Assembly: GCA_036005805.1 (NCBI GenBank)
Contig: DASYQE010000232.1
Location: forward strand, 1 to 50,010
Reading direction: 5' to 3'
Origin: DASRAU01 sp036005805
GTDB lineage: Bacteria > Acidobacteriota > Polarisedimenticolia > Gp22-AA2
Length of the DNA stretch: 50,010 bases
Both the position numbers and the translations under genes were made by a program. Every line of letters begins with the position of its first letter. Position 1 is the first letter of the stretch. Shown here one piece after another: positions 17,336 through 24,330 of this stretch. A model generated the notes under the pieces. It worked only from the letters and a program-made list of their open reading frames with translations, ran no database searches and was not told where the DNA came from.

Positions 17336-18463
17336 CTACGAGGAGCGGCGTCGGGACGAACGACGCCTGGACCGCGCTGCAGCGGAAGCGCGCCGGGACG
17401 CCACCGGGGCGACGCGTGCCGATGCCCCCTGCGTCAGGGTGCCCGGCGGCGCCGCGTCCCGGGCGGGATGCGGGGCGGCCGACATGCCGGGAGCTGAGCC
17501 GGCCTGCGATCGCGTCTGCAGGCGGAAGCGGGCCGGCGGCAGGCCGAAGGCCCGCTTGAACGCGCGGTTGAAGGCGGGCTCCGATTCGTAGCCCACCTCC
17601 GCGGCGATGTCGGCCACGCTGCGGCTCGAGGCCGCGAGCGTGCGCGCGGCGATCTGCAGGCGCCACTGCGTCAGGTACGCCATCGGCGGCTGCTCCAGGA
17701 ACTTGCGAAAACGTTCGGCCAGCACCGAGCGCGACACACCCGACTCCTTCGCCAGGCCGGCGAGGGTCCAGGGATACGCCGGCCGGTGGTGGATGAGCGC
17801 CAGCGCCTTCCCGACCTCAGGATCGCGCGCGCCGGCCAGCCAGCCGGTGCGCCCCTCCGGCCACTGCGCCACGTAGCGGCGCAGGGTCTCGACGAAAAGC
17901 ACCTCGGAGAGCTTGGCCATGAGGGCGGCGCCGCCGGGCCGATCGGCGCCGGCCTCGTCCACCGAGAAACGGATGCTGCTCTCCAGCCAGCGGCCGCCGG
18001 CGTCGTCGCGGATGCGCACCTTGAAGAGCGAAGGCAGCCCCGACAGGACCAGGCGGCTCAACCTGGGGTCGCAGGCCATGTAGCCGCACACGAACTTGGT
18101 GACCTCGCCCCCGCCGCCGCTGCGCGTGACGCGCAGGCCCAGCCCGAGGAGCCGGTTGAGATTGTGCGAGGAGGGTTTCACGGCGGGTGCCGCCATGCCG
18201 TTCTCGAGCACGTGCGCGTCGCCGTGCGGGAAGACGACGATGTCGCCGGCCTCGAGCGCCAGCACCTCGCCGCCGAGGCGCGCGGTGCCGCGGCCCTCGG
18301 TGAGGAGATGGAACATGATGACGTGGCCGCCGTCGGGGGCGAGACGCGGCGCGATTTGCTGCGAGGGCGGCGCGTGGAAGCCCCACGGCGCCGAGAACTC
18401 GGCGTTGTAGAAGACGGCGCCCTGCAGCGCCACCGCTTTCAGGACCTCCGACAGCACATCCAT
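17336..18463 (-). CDS. AraC-family regulator with N-terminal cupin
   Basis: A 375-residue DNA-binding regulator. Residues 1-190 form a cupin_6-type ligand domain (HVIMFHLLTEGRG... VFPHGDAHVLENG). Residues 215-310 hold the double helix-turn-helix of AraC proteins (LAKESGVSRSVLAERFRKFL and VADIAAEVGYESEPAFNRAFKRAFG). A further 60 or so residues are low complexity and end in an Arg/Ser-rich tail (SRRRSSRRRSS) unusual for the family. The start at 18463 (MDVLSEVLKAVALQGAVF) matches the family N-terminus better than the longer frame to 18631, though no clear ribosome site is visible. Relatives often control adjacent oxidoreductase or methyltransferase genes, and two such genes start divergently 224 bases away; that link is inferred. 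Confidence 0.9.
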   Translation of the reverse strand: MDVLSEVLKAVALQGAVFYNAEFSAPWGFHAPPSQQIAPRLAPDGGHVIMFHLLTEGRGTARLGGEVLALEAGDIVVFPHGDAHVLENGMAAPAVKPSSHNLNRLLGLGLRVTRSGGGGEVTKFVCGYMACDPRLSRLVLSGLPSLFKVRIRDDAGGRWLESSIRFSVDEAGADRPGGAALMAKLSEVLFVETLRRYVAQWPEGRTGWLAGARDPEVGKALALIHHRPAYPWTLAGLAKESGVSRSVLAERFRKFLEQPPMAYLTQWRLQIAARTLAASSRSVADIAAEVGYESEPAFNRAFKRAFGLPPARFRLQTRSQAGSAPGMSAAPHPARDAAPPGTLTQGASARVAPVASRRASAAARSRRRSSRRRSS

Positions 18464-18687
18464 GGGGAACGTTGCCGGCGCGGACCGCACCGGCCTTTGG
18501 GCTCCTGATTCCCGGGTTCCGGACGCCCGGCGAAGCGCGCCGGACGGACGGGCAAGCGACCGCGATGCTAGCGCGTCACGGGCAAGGATGCCAGACGCGC
18601 GGATAAGGCGGCCGGCTCCGTCGTGCGGCACTCTTTGCCGCGTCGCCGGAAGGACTCCGGCGCACTTCGGACAAGGAGATCTCGATC

Positions 18688-19542
18688 ATGCGCGAACCTC
18701 AGACCAACCAGGCGACCCTCACGGCCGCCCCCCCGGCCGCCCCCGACCTCCAGCAGCTCAAGACGGGGCTGCGCAGCATGTGGATGACGGGGAACTACGA
18801 TCGCTTCTCCCGCTTCATGGATCGCAGCGCCCGCGAGTTCTACGAGCGCCTCGACGTGGCGCCCGGCAGCCGGTTCCTCGACGTCGCCTGCGGCAGCGGC
18901 CAGCTGGCGCTCATCGCGGCGCGCGAGGGGGCGGACGTGACCGGCGTGGACATCGCCGCGAATCTCGTCTCCAACGCCAACGCCCGCGCCAGGGCGGAAA
19001 GCCTTCCTGCCCGCTTCGAGGAGGGCGACGCGGAGTCGCTGCGCTTCGAGGACGGCTCGTTCGACGTCGTGACCAGCCTCATCGGGGCGATGTTCGCGCC
19101 GCGACCGGATCACGTGGCGCGCGAGCTGCTGCGTGTCACCGCTCCCGGCGGCACCATCGCCATGGCCAACTGGACGGCCGAGGGCTTCGTCGGCCGGATG
19201 TTCAAGACCATCGCCGGCTTCATCGCCCCCAACGGCATGCCTTCGCCGCTGCTGTGGGGGAACGAGGAGCGCGTGCGCGAGCGCCTCGGGGCGGGCGCAT
19301 CGTCGCTGAAGCTGACGCGCCGCATGTACCTCTTCGACTATCCGTTCCCGCCCGAGGATGTGGTCGAGTTCTTCCGTCTCCACTACGGGCCGACGCACCG
19401 CGCCTTCGCCTCGCTCGACGAGGCCGCGGCCTCGCGCCTCCGTCGCGAGCTGGTCGATCTGTGGTCCTCGGCCAACCTCGGCAACAATGAGCTGACCATC
19501 GTCAAGGCGGAGTACCTCGAGGTCGTGGCGGAGCGGGCCTGA
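18688..19542 (+). CDS. Class I SAM-dependent methyltransferase
   Basis: A 284-residue soluble methyltransferase. AAGGAGAT lies before the ATG at 18688. Motif I is FLDVACGSGQ at 63-72, the acidic ribose-binding residue is in VTGVDIA, and motif II/III appear as FDVVTSLIGAMFAPR and LLRVTAPGGTIAMANW. The layout matches the Methyltransf_11/25 (UbiE-like) group that methylates small molecules; the acceptor cannot be told from sequence. It is followed after 31 bases by the flavin oxidoreductase and probably forms a two-gene unit with it, divergent from the AraC regulator. Confidence 0.9.
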   Translation: MREPQTNQATLTAAPPAAPDLQQLKTGLRSMWMTGNYDRFSRFMDRSAREFYERLDVAPGSRFLDVACGSGQLALIAAREGADVTGVDIAANLVSNANARARAESLPARFEEGDAESLRFEDGSFDVVTSLIGAMFAPRPDHVARELLRVTAPGGTIAMANWTAEGFVGRMFKTIAGFIAPNGMPSPLLWGNEERVRERLGAGASSLKLTRRMYLFDYPFPPEDVVEFFRLHYGPTHRAFASLDEAAASRLRRELVDLWSSANLGNNELTIVKAEYLEVVAERA

Positions 19543-19573
19543 TTCGCGCGCCCGGGCGCGTGGGGAGGATGTG

Positions 19574-20962
19574 ATGGCGAGACTGTCCGAGGCATCGATC
19601 GCATCGTTGAAGACCGGCCTGCAGGGCGAAGTGCTGCAGCCGGGGAGTGACGCCTACGAAGAGTCGCGGCGCATCTGGAACGCGATGATCGACCGCAAGC
19701 CGGCGATCATCGTGCGCTGCGCCGCCACGTCCGACGTCGTCCGCGCCGTGAACTTCGCGCGCCAGCAGCGTCTGCCGCTGGCCATCCGCGCCGGCGGGCA
19801 CAACATCGGCGGCAGTGCGCTCGTGGACGGGGGCCTGGTCATCGACCTGTCGCGCCTGCGCGCCGCGCAGGTGGACGCGGCGGCGCGGCGCGTCACCATC
19901 GAGGCCGGGGCGCTCCTCGCCGACCTCGACGCCGCCACCCAGGCGCACGGCCTGGCGACACCTGTCGGGATCAACTCCACGACCGGGGTGGCCGGGCTGA
20001 CGCTCGGCGGCGGCTTCGGCTGGCTCTCCCGCAAGCTCGGGATGACGGTGGACAACCTCGAATCGGCCGAGGTGGTCACCGCCGCGGGCGAGGTGGTGCG
20101 CGCCAGCGCGAAGGAGCACCCGGATCTGTTCTGGGCCCTGCGCGGCGGCGGCGGGAATTTCGGCGTCGTCACCCGCTTCGAGTTCCGGCTGCACCCGGTC
20201 GGTCCGAACCTCCTGAGCGGGCTCGTGGTCTACGGGCTCGACGAGGCGGGACCCGTGCTGCGGCGCTACCGGGAGTTCGCCCTGGCCGCCCCCGACGACC
20301 TCACCGTCTGGGTGGTCATCCGCAAGGCCCCGCCGCTGCCGTTCCTTCCGCCCGAGGTCCACGGCCGGGAGGTCGTCGTGCTGGCGATGCTCTACGCCGG
20401 CGATCCGGCGGAGGGAGAGCGGCTCACGGCGCCGCTCCATTCCTTCGGGCGTCCGCTCGGGGCGCACGCGGGCGTGCAGCCGTACGCCGGCTGGCAGCAG
20501 GCCTTCGATCCGCTCCTGGCCGCGGGGGCGCGCAACTACTGGAAGTCGCACAACCTCACGGGGCTCCCGGACGGGCTCCTCGACACCCTGGTGGAGCACG
20601 CGGCGCACCTGCCGACGCCCAGCACCGAGATCATCCTCGCCGCCCTCGGCGGCGCGACCATGCGGCCCGCGCCCGACGCCACCGCGTACGCGGCGCGTGA
20701 CACGCGCTTCATCGTGAACATCCACGGCCGGTGGGAAGACGCCAGCGACGATGCGCGCGGCATCGGCTGGACGCGGACGCTCTTCCAGGCGGCCGCGCCG
20801 TTCGCCACCGGGGCCGCCTACATCAACTTCATGACCGCCGACGAGCAGGATCGGGTGCGCGCCGTCTACGGCGTGAACTTCGATCGGCTGGCGAAGGTGA
20901 AGCGCACCTACGACCCGGCCAACCTGTTCTCGGTGAACCAGAACATCGCCCCCGCCGCCTGA
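19574..20962 (+). CDS. FAD-linked oxidoreductase (berberine-bridge-enzyme type)
   Basis: A 462-residue flavoprotein. GGGAGG sits 5 bases from the ATG at 19574, which is preferred over the GTG at 19571. It has a PCMH-type FAD_binding_4 domain (42-215) with the His of RAGGHNIGG (H76) as likely covalent FAD site, the second flavin loop PVGINSTTGVAGLTLGGGFGW, and a C-terminal BBE motif (GVNFDRLAKVKRTYDPANLF). The position that carries the second covalent Cys in bicovalent members is not Cys here, so a single His link is expected. Family members oxidise alcohols, sugars or phenolics using O2. No signal peptide is visible, so it should act in the cytoplasm. It likely shares a transcript with the upstream methyltransferase. 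Confidence 0.92.
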   Translation: MARLSEASIASLKTGLQGEVLQPGSDAYEESRRIWNAMIDRKPAIIVRCAATSDVVRAVNFARQQRLPLAIRAGGHNIGGSALVDGGLVIDLSRLRAAQVDAAARRVTIEAGALLADLDAATQAHGLATPVGINSTTGVAGLTLGGGFGWLSRKLGMTVDNLESAEVVTAAGEVVRASAKEHPDLFWALRGGGGNFGVVTRFEFRLHPVGPNLLSGLVVYGLDEAGPVLRRYREFALAAPDDLTVWVVIRKAPPLPFLPPEVHGREVVVLAMLYAGDPAEGERLTAPLHSFGRPLGAHAGVQPYAGWQQAFDPLLAAGARNYWKSHNLTGLPDGLLDTLVEHAAHLPTPSTEIILAALGGATMRPAPDATAYAARDTRFIVNIHGRWEDASDDARGIGWTRTLFQAAAPFATGAAYINFMTADEQDRVRAVYGVNFDRLAKVKRTYDPANLFSVNQNIAPAA

Positions 20963-20965
20963 GGC

Positions 20966-21979
20966 TCAGTGGATGCGGGCGACGCGGCCCTCGGACGGGA
21001 AGCGTTCGAACTGCCGCGGATCGTGTCCCGGGATGACGCGGTCGGGGGTGCCGGCCAGGGAGAGCATGCGCTTCTGTGCCGCGAGATTCCCCGGCACGTC
21101 CGCTTCGCTGAAGGTGGCGGAGGCCACGCCCTCCCTCAGGTTGCGATCGAGGTAGCAGTTGTCGGAGGCGAGCACGAAGGAACCGGCGCCCGTCGCGACG
21201 CGCAGGTACTGCGATGCGAAGGTGTGGCGCGCGCCGGTGTAGACGCGCAGGCCCGGCAGGATCTCGACGTCGTCGCCGTCCACGAGGTGCAGCCGCCCCT
21301 CGGTGTTGAGGCGCAGCAGGACGGCGACGTCGTCGGGATCGATCCCGCTGTTGTGGCCCCCGGGCTGCCAGGCGTCGCCGGTGTAGTAGGCGTACTCCTG
21401 CTTCTGGATCCACACCTGCGCCTGCGGGAAGAGATCCACGCCGCCCACGTGGTCCCAGTGCGCATGGCTGATGACGACGTCGGTGACGCGGGCGGCCGGC
21501 GCGCCGGCGAGCGCCACCGCCTCGTCCGGGCGCAGGAAATCCTTGATGTCGAAATCCTTGAACCAGCGGTCGCGGTGGAAGCCGCTGTCGAAGAGAACCG
21601 TGTGCCCGCCCCCTTCGACCAGCCAGACCACCATGGCGATGTCGATGCGGGCGTCCTTCGGCGCTCCCCGCATCAGCCCCTCGAGCGGGAAACCGGGAAC
21701 CGTGGCGTAGCGGATGGCCCGGATGCTGTAATCCGGAGGGGACGCTTCCTTCCCGGCGGCCGCCGGGCGCGACGGCGGAGGTGCGGACGGCGCGGCGGTG
21801 GCTGCCTTCGCGGAGCCTTCGGCGCGAACGCCCGCGGCTTCCCCCGCGAAAAGTACGACACCGGCCGTCAGGAGCAGCAGAGACAGCGACGTCGCCGCTC
21901 CCGCGCGGCGGCGCAGGAGGGCTTCCGTGGCATGTCCGTTGCGTGATTCCGGCCGAACCGGGCAATCCAACGCGTTCAT
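20966..21979 (-). CDS. Exported metallo-beta-lactamase-fold hydrolase, AHL-lactonase-like
   Basis: A 337-residue protein. The start at 21979 gives a signal peptide (basic LLRRR then a long Leu/Val/Gly core ending near VRA) followed by a Pro/Ala linker and an MBL domain. The zinc motif is HAHWDHVGG (H172, H174, D176, H177), with later ligands in GARHTF, ASDNCYLD and IPGHDP. Spacing and the DSGFHRDRW and DLFPQAQVWIQKQEY segments are like AiiA/AttM N-acyl-homoserine lactonases, which open signal lactones; other lactones are possible. Export to the periplasm would be unusual for that group. It is convergent with the flavin gene by 3 bases and divergent from the small lmo0937-like gene by 15 bases. 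No ribosome binding site is visible, so the start is uncertain. Confidence 0.85.
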   Translation of the reverse strand: MNALDCPVRPESRNGHATEALLRRRAGAATSLSLLLLTAGVVLFAGEAAGVRAEGSAKAATAAPSAPPPSRPAAAGKEASPPDYSIRAIRYATVPGFPLEGLMRGAPKDARIDIAMVVWLVEGGGHTVLFDSGFHRDRWFKDFDIKDFLRPDEAVALAGAPAARVTDVVISHAHWDHVGGVDLFPQAQVWIQKQEYAYYTGDAWQPGGHNSGIDPDDVAVLLRLNTEGRLHLVDGDDVEILPGLRVYTGARHTFASQYLRVATGAGSFVLASDNCYLDRNLREGVASATFSEADVPGNLAAQKRMLSLAGTPDRVIPGHDPRQFERFPSEGRVARIH

Positions 21980-21994
21980 CGAGAGGAGAACGAA

Positions 21995-22147
21995 ATGCTC
22001 TGGACGATCTTCGTGGTGCTGATGGTTCTGTGGCTGCTGGGAATGGTGACGTCGTACACCATGGGAGGGTTCATCCACATCCTCCTTCTTCTCGCGCTGG
22101 CCGCCGTGTTGATTCGTGTCATCCAGGGTCGTAAGGCGGTCGTCTAG
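21995..22147 (+). CDS. Small lmo0937-family membrane protein
   Basis: A 50-residue protein missed by length filters. The ATG at 21995 follows GAGAGGAGAACGAA, a strong ribosome site. It consists of two hydrophobic segments (MLWTIFVVLMVLWLLG and GGFIHILLLLALAAVLIRVIQG) joined by a short turn, with the basic end GRKAVV. This is the pattern of the lmo0937 (DUF5670) family, small inner-membrane proteins often linked to general stress regulons, with no known biochemical role. Its promoter must lie inside the coding region of the divergent lactonase-like gene. A long bulged terminator follows. Confidence 0.88.
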   Translation: MLWTIFVVLMVLWLLGMVTSYTMGGFIHILLLLALAAVLIRVIQGRKAVV

Positions 22148-22201
22148 TGTAGCCGCGGGACGACACTTTCGATCCAGCCGCCCCGCGTGGGGCGGCGGAC
22201 A

Positions 22202-22260
22202 AGGGGGAACTCCTGACCGCAGCGTTGCGGAACAGCGCGTCAGGACGTTCCCCCTGTTTT
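22202..22260 (+). terminator. Bulged rho-independent terminator with nested hairpin
   Basis: AGGGGGAAC and TCCTGAC (22202-22217) pair with GTCAGGA and GTTCCCCCT (22239-22255) leaving one bulged C; the loop contains an inner CGCA/TGCG hairpin, and GTTTT follows. It ends the lmo0937-type transcript 54 bases after its stop. A separate 8-bp palindrome lies at 22177-22196. Confidence 0.75.
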
Positions 22261-22339
22261 GTCAGACCCGCGCGGTGGTTCGCAACTCGTCGCGGGCGGA
22301 TGGAGACCCCACCCACCATTGATGCGGATCGGGGCGAAT

Positions 22340-23047
22340 CTAGAGCAGCGCGGTGGGGAAGTGGGAGCCGGCGCGCGCGGGGACGGCGTAGCGCCGCTGC
22401 GCGTGCAGGCGCGCCTCCTTCACCATGCTGCCGATGTAGTGGAAGCCGACTTTTTCGATGATGTGGCGCGACGGACCGTTGTCGGCGTAGACGTAGATGA
22501 AGACCTGCCGGGCCCCCGTCGCCGGGATCTCGTGCAGGAGCTGGCAGAGCGCCTTGAAGTAGAGGCCGCGGCCGCGCGCCAGCGGGTGCGTGAAGAAATC
22601 CCGCAGCGCGGCGGAGCCGGCGGGAGCGAAGAAGACCTGGCCCAGCTTCGCATCCTCCTCGCGGTCGTGGCGGGGCATCATCCAGCCGTAGTGCAGCAGC
22701 CGGCCTCCCTCGACGAGGCTGTAGAAATGCTCGCCCTGCTCGCGACGATGTCGCGCCACCTCGCGGTAGGCCCCGAGCGGCAGCTGCGATTCGCTGGTCC
22801 TCTCGTAGGAGTCGAGATCCTCCAGGTGATCGCGACGCAGCAATCGCGGATGCGGCAGAGCGTCGATCTCTTCCACCGGGTAGACGTAGACCCGCTTCTC
22901 GCTCGTGTACCAGAACCGCTTGCGCGCCGCCTGGAAGAGCTTCTGGGTGAGCGATCGCTCGCCGAAGCGCCAGTGGCGCACGAGAGGATCGAGGGAGTCC
23001 TGGAGCACGGCCGGAAGCGGCATGGTCGCTGAAGAGTTCGACGACAC
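22340..23047 (-). CDS. GNAT-like acetyltransferase family protein
   Basis: A 235-residue soluble protein. The middle and end show a GNAT-type layout: a beta-rich segment (EHFYSLVEGGRLLHYGWMM), an acetyl-CoA-loop-like PLARGRGLYFKALCQLLHEI and the terminal strand-helix ADNGPSRHIIEKVGFHYIGSM, a common GNAT ending. The N-terminal 90 residues are unassigned. Similar proteins occur beside polysaccharide and lipid genes; the acceptor here is unknown. The start is uncertain: an in-frame Met at 23023 is equally possible since neither has a clear ribosome site. It is followed on the other strand by the small membrane protein and preceded by the DD-peptidase gene on the same strand. Confidence 0.75.
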   Translation of the reverse strand: MSSNSSATMPLPAVLQDSLDPLVRHWRFGERSLTQKLFQAARKRFWYTSEKRVYVYPVEEIDALPHPRLLRRDHLEDLDSYERTSESQLPLGAYREVARHRREQGEHFYSLVEGGRLLHYGWMMPRHDREEDAKLGQVFFAPAGSAALRDFFTHPLARGRGLYFKALCQLLHEIPATGARQVFIYVYADNGPSRHIIEKVGFHYIGSMVKEARLHAQRRYAVPARAGSHFPTALL

Positions 23048-23155
23048 TGTACCGGGCGTCCGGGGAGCCGGCTGTCGGCAATAGTACGCAGCGCGGGGAG
23101 GGAAATCGCGCGGTGTGCGCGAACGCCCGCACCGCGGTTCAGGCCGGGCGGGACT

Positions 23156-24127
23156 TCAGGGCGCCGAGGAGGACGGCACCGCCGGGACTTCGACCGCGGC
23201 GGCGGGGGCGGGCACACCGGCGCGCGCCGCGGCCGCTTCCATCCAGTGGCGGATGCGGTTCGCGTCGCCGAGGCGGGTGTACTTCCCCCACGAGTCGAGC
23301 AGCACGATCACCACCTGCTTCGCGGCGATCTCCGCCTGCATGACCAGGCACCGGCCCGCCTCGTTGATGTAGCCGGTCTTCGAGAGGCCGATGCTCCACG
23401 CCGGGTTGCGCACGAGGCCATTGGAGTTGTGGAACTCGAGGATCCGGCCGTCGCCCAGGGTGAGCTGGTGCTCGTACGAGGTCGTCGCCTCGCGGATGGC
23501 GGAGTAGCCCGACGCGGCGAGGACCATGCGCGTCAGGTCCTGGGCATTCGACACGTTCAGGCTCGACAGCCCGGTCGGATCGGCGAACGACGTGCGGGTC
23601 ATCCCGAGCGCGAGCGCTTTGCGGTTCATCGCGGCCACGCAGGCGGCGGTGCCGCCGGGATAGGTGCGTGCCAGCGCCGCGGCGGCGCGGTTGTCCGACG
23701 ACATCAGCGCGATGTGCAGCAGCTCGCCGCGGGGGATGTGGGCGCCGACCGGCAGCCGGGAGCGCGTGTTCTTCATGTGATCCACGTCGGCCTTGTCGAG
23801 GATCACCATCTCGTTCGGCGGCAGGCCCGCGTCGAGCACCACCATCGCGGTCATGAGCTTGGTGATCGACGCGATGGGCGCGACCTGGTCCTGGTGCTTG
23901 GCGTAGAGGGGGGTCCCGAGGGCGGCGTCGACGACCAGCGCCACGTTCGATCGCACCTGGGGATCGCCGTGCGTCGCGCCGCCGGAGGACCCCTTCGGGG
24001 CTTGTGCCGGATGGCTCCCCGGAGACGCCCTGGGGGCCTGCGCCGGGGGGGCGGTCGAGCCGGCCTGGGCGGCCAGGATGACACCTCCGGCAGAGGCCGG
24101 GAGGGCGGCGTAGAGCGCGAAAACCAC
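23156..24127 (-). CDS. D-alanyl-D-alanine endopeptidase/carboxypeptidase (PBP7-like, S11)
   Basis: A 323-residue exported penicillin-binding protein. The serine-peptidase motifs are S87-I-T-K90 (ASITKLM), S144-D-N146 and K250-T-G252, in the order and spacing of S11 low-molecular-mass PBPs such as PbpG, which cleave peptidoglycan cross-links or terminal D-Ala. A hydrophobic N-terminus and a long Pro/Ala/Ser linker precede the catalytic domain; the usual C-terminal membrane-anchor helix of PBP5 is missing, as in PBP7. The GTG at 24127 gives a signal peptide without a basic start; an in-frame CTG at 24151 preceded by GAGGGG would add VRPIVPF and a normal n-region, so it may be the real start. 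Confidence 0.92.
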   Translation of the reverse strand: MVFALYAALPASAGGVILAAQAGSTAPPAQAPRASPGSHPAQAPKGSSGGATHGDPQVRSNVALVVDAALGTPLYAKHQDQVAPIASITKLMTAMVVLDAGLPPNEMVILDKADVDHMKNTRSRLPVGAHIPRGELLHIALMSSDNRAAAALARTYPGGTAACVAAMNRKALALGMTRTSFADPTGLSSLNVSNAQDLTRMVLAASGYSAIREATTSYEHQLTLGDGRILEFHNSNGLVRNPAWSIGLSKTGYINEAGRCLVMQAEIAAKQVVIVLLDSWGKYTRLGDANRIRHWMEAAAARAGVPAPAAAVEVPAVPSSSAP

Positions 24128-24177
24128 GAACGGAACGATGGGCCGGACCAGGAAGACCCCTCAGGCGCCCGCCGGCG

Positions 24178-24256
24178 CCGGAAAATCCCGCTGAAAGTAT
24201 CAGGAATCACGCTTTCCGGAAAGCCCTTTCGACGGAAATCCATTGACCGGAAAGCC
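24178..24256. repeat. Repeated CGGAAA boxes in a divergent regulatory region
   Basis: CCGGAAAGCC occurs twice in the same orientation (24216-24225 and 24247-24256), 31 bases apart, about three helical turns. Related boxes are CCGGAAAATCC at 24178 and ACGGAAATCC at 24232. The first sits in a perfect 14-base palindrome GCTTTCCGGAAAGC (24211-24224). The second overlaps the -35 of the downstream gene, so a regulator site is likely. Confidence 0.5.
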
Positions 24257-24271
24257 TTCTGGTCCGACAAT
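24243..24271 (+). promoter_or_regulatory. Predicted promoter of the 1213-residue secreted protein gene
   Basis: TTGACC (24243-24248) and GACAAT (24266-24271) are 17 bases apart in a locally AT-rich stretch; transcription would start near 24278, 53 bases before the ATG. The -35 is overlapped by a CCGGAAAGCC repeat. Confidence 0.45.
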
Positions 24272-24330
24272 TTCCGGGCCTTTCGCTCGGGCCGCCCTTC
24301 ATCCCGTCACCGTTGGGGAGAACGATTCGA

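Noticed and set aside
22177..22196. 8-bp GC palindrome GCCGCCCC/GGGGCGGC as a terminator
   Set aside because: No T-run follows; the terminator proper is the longer hairpin at 22202-22260.
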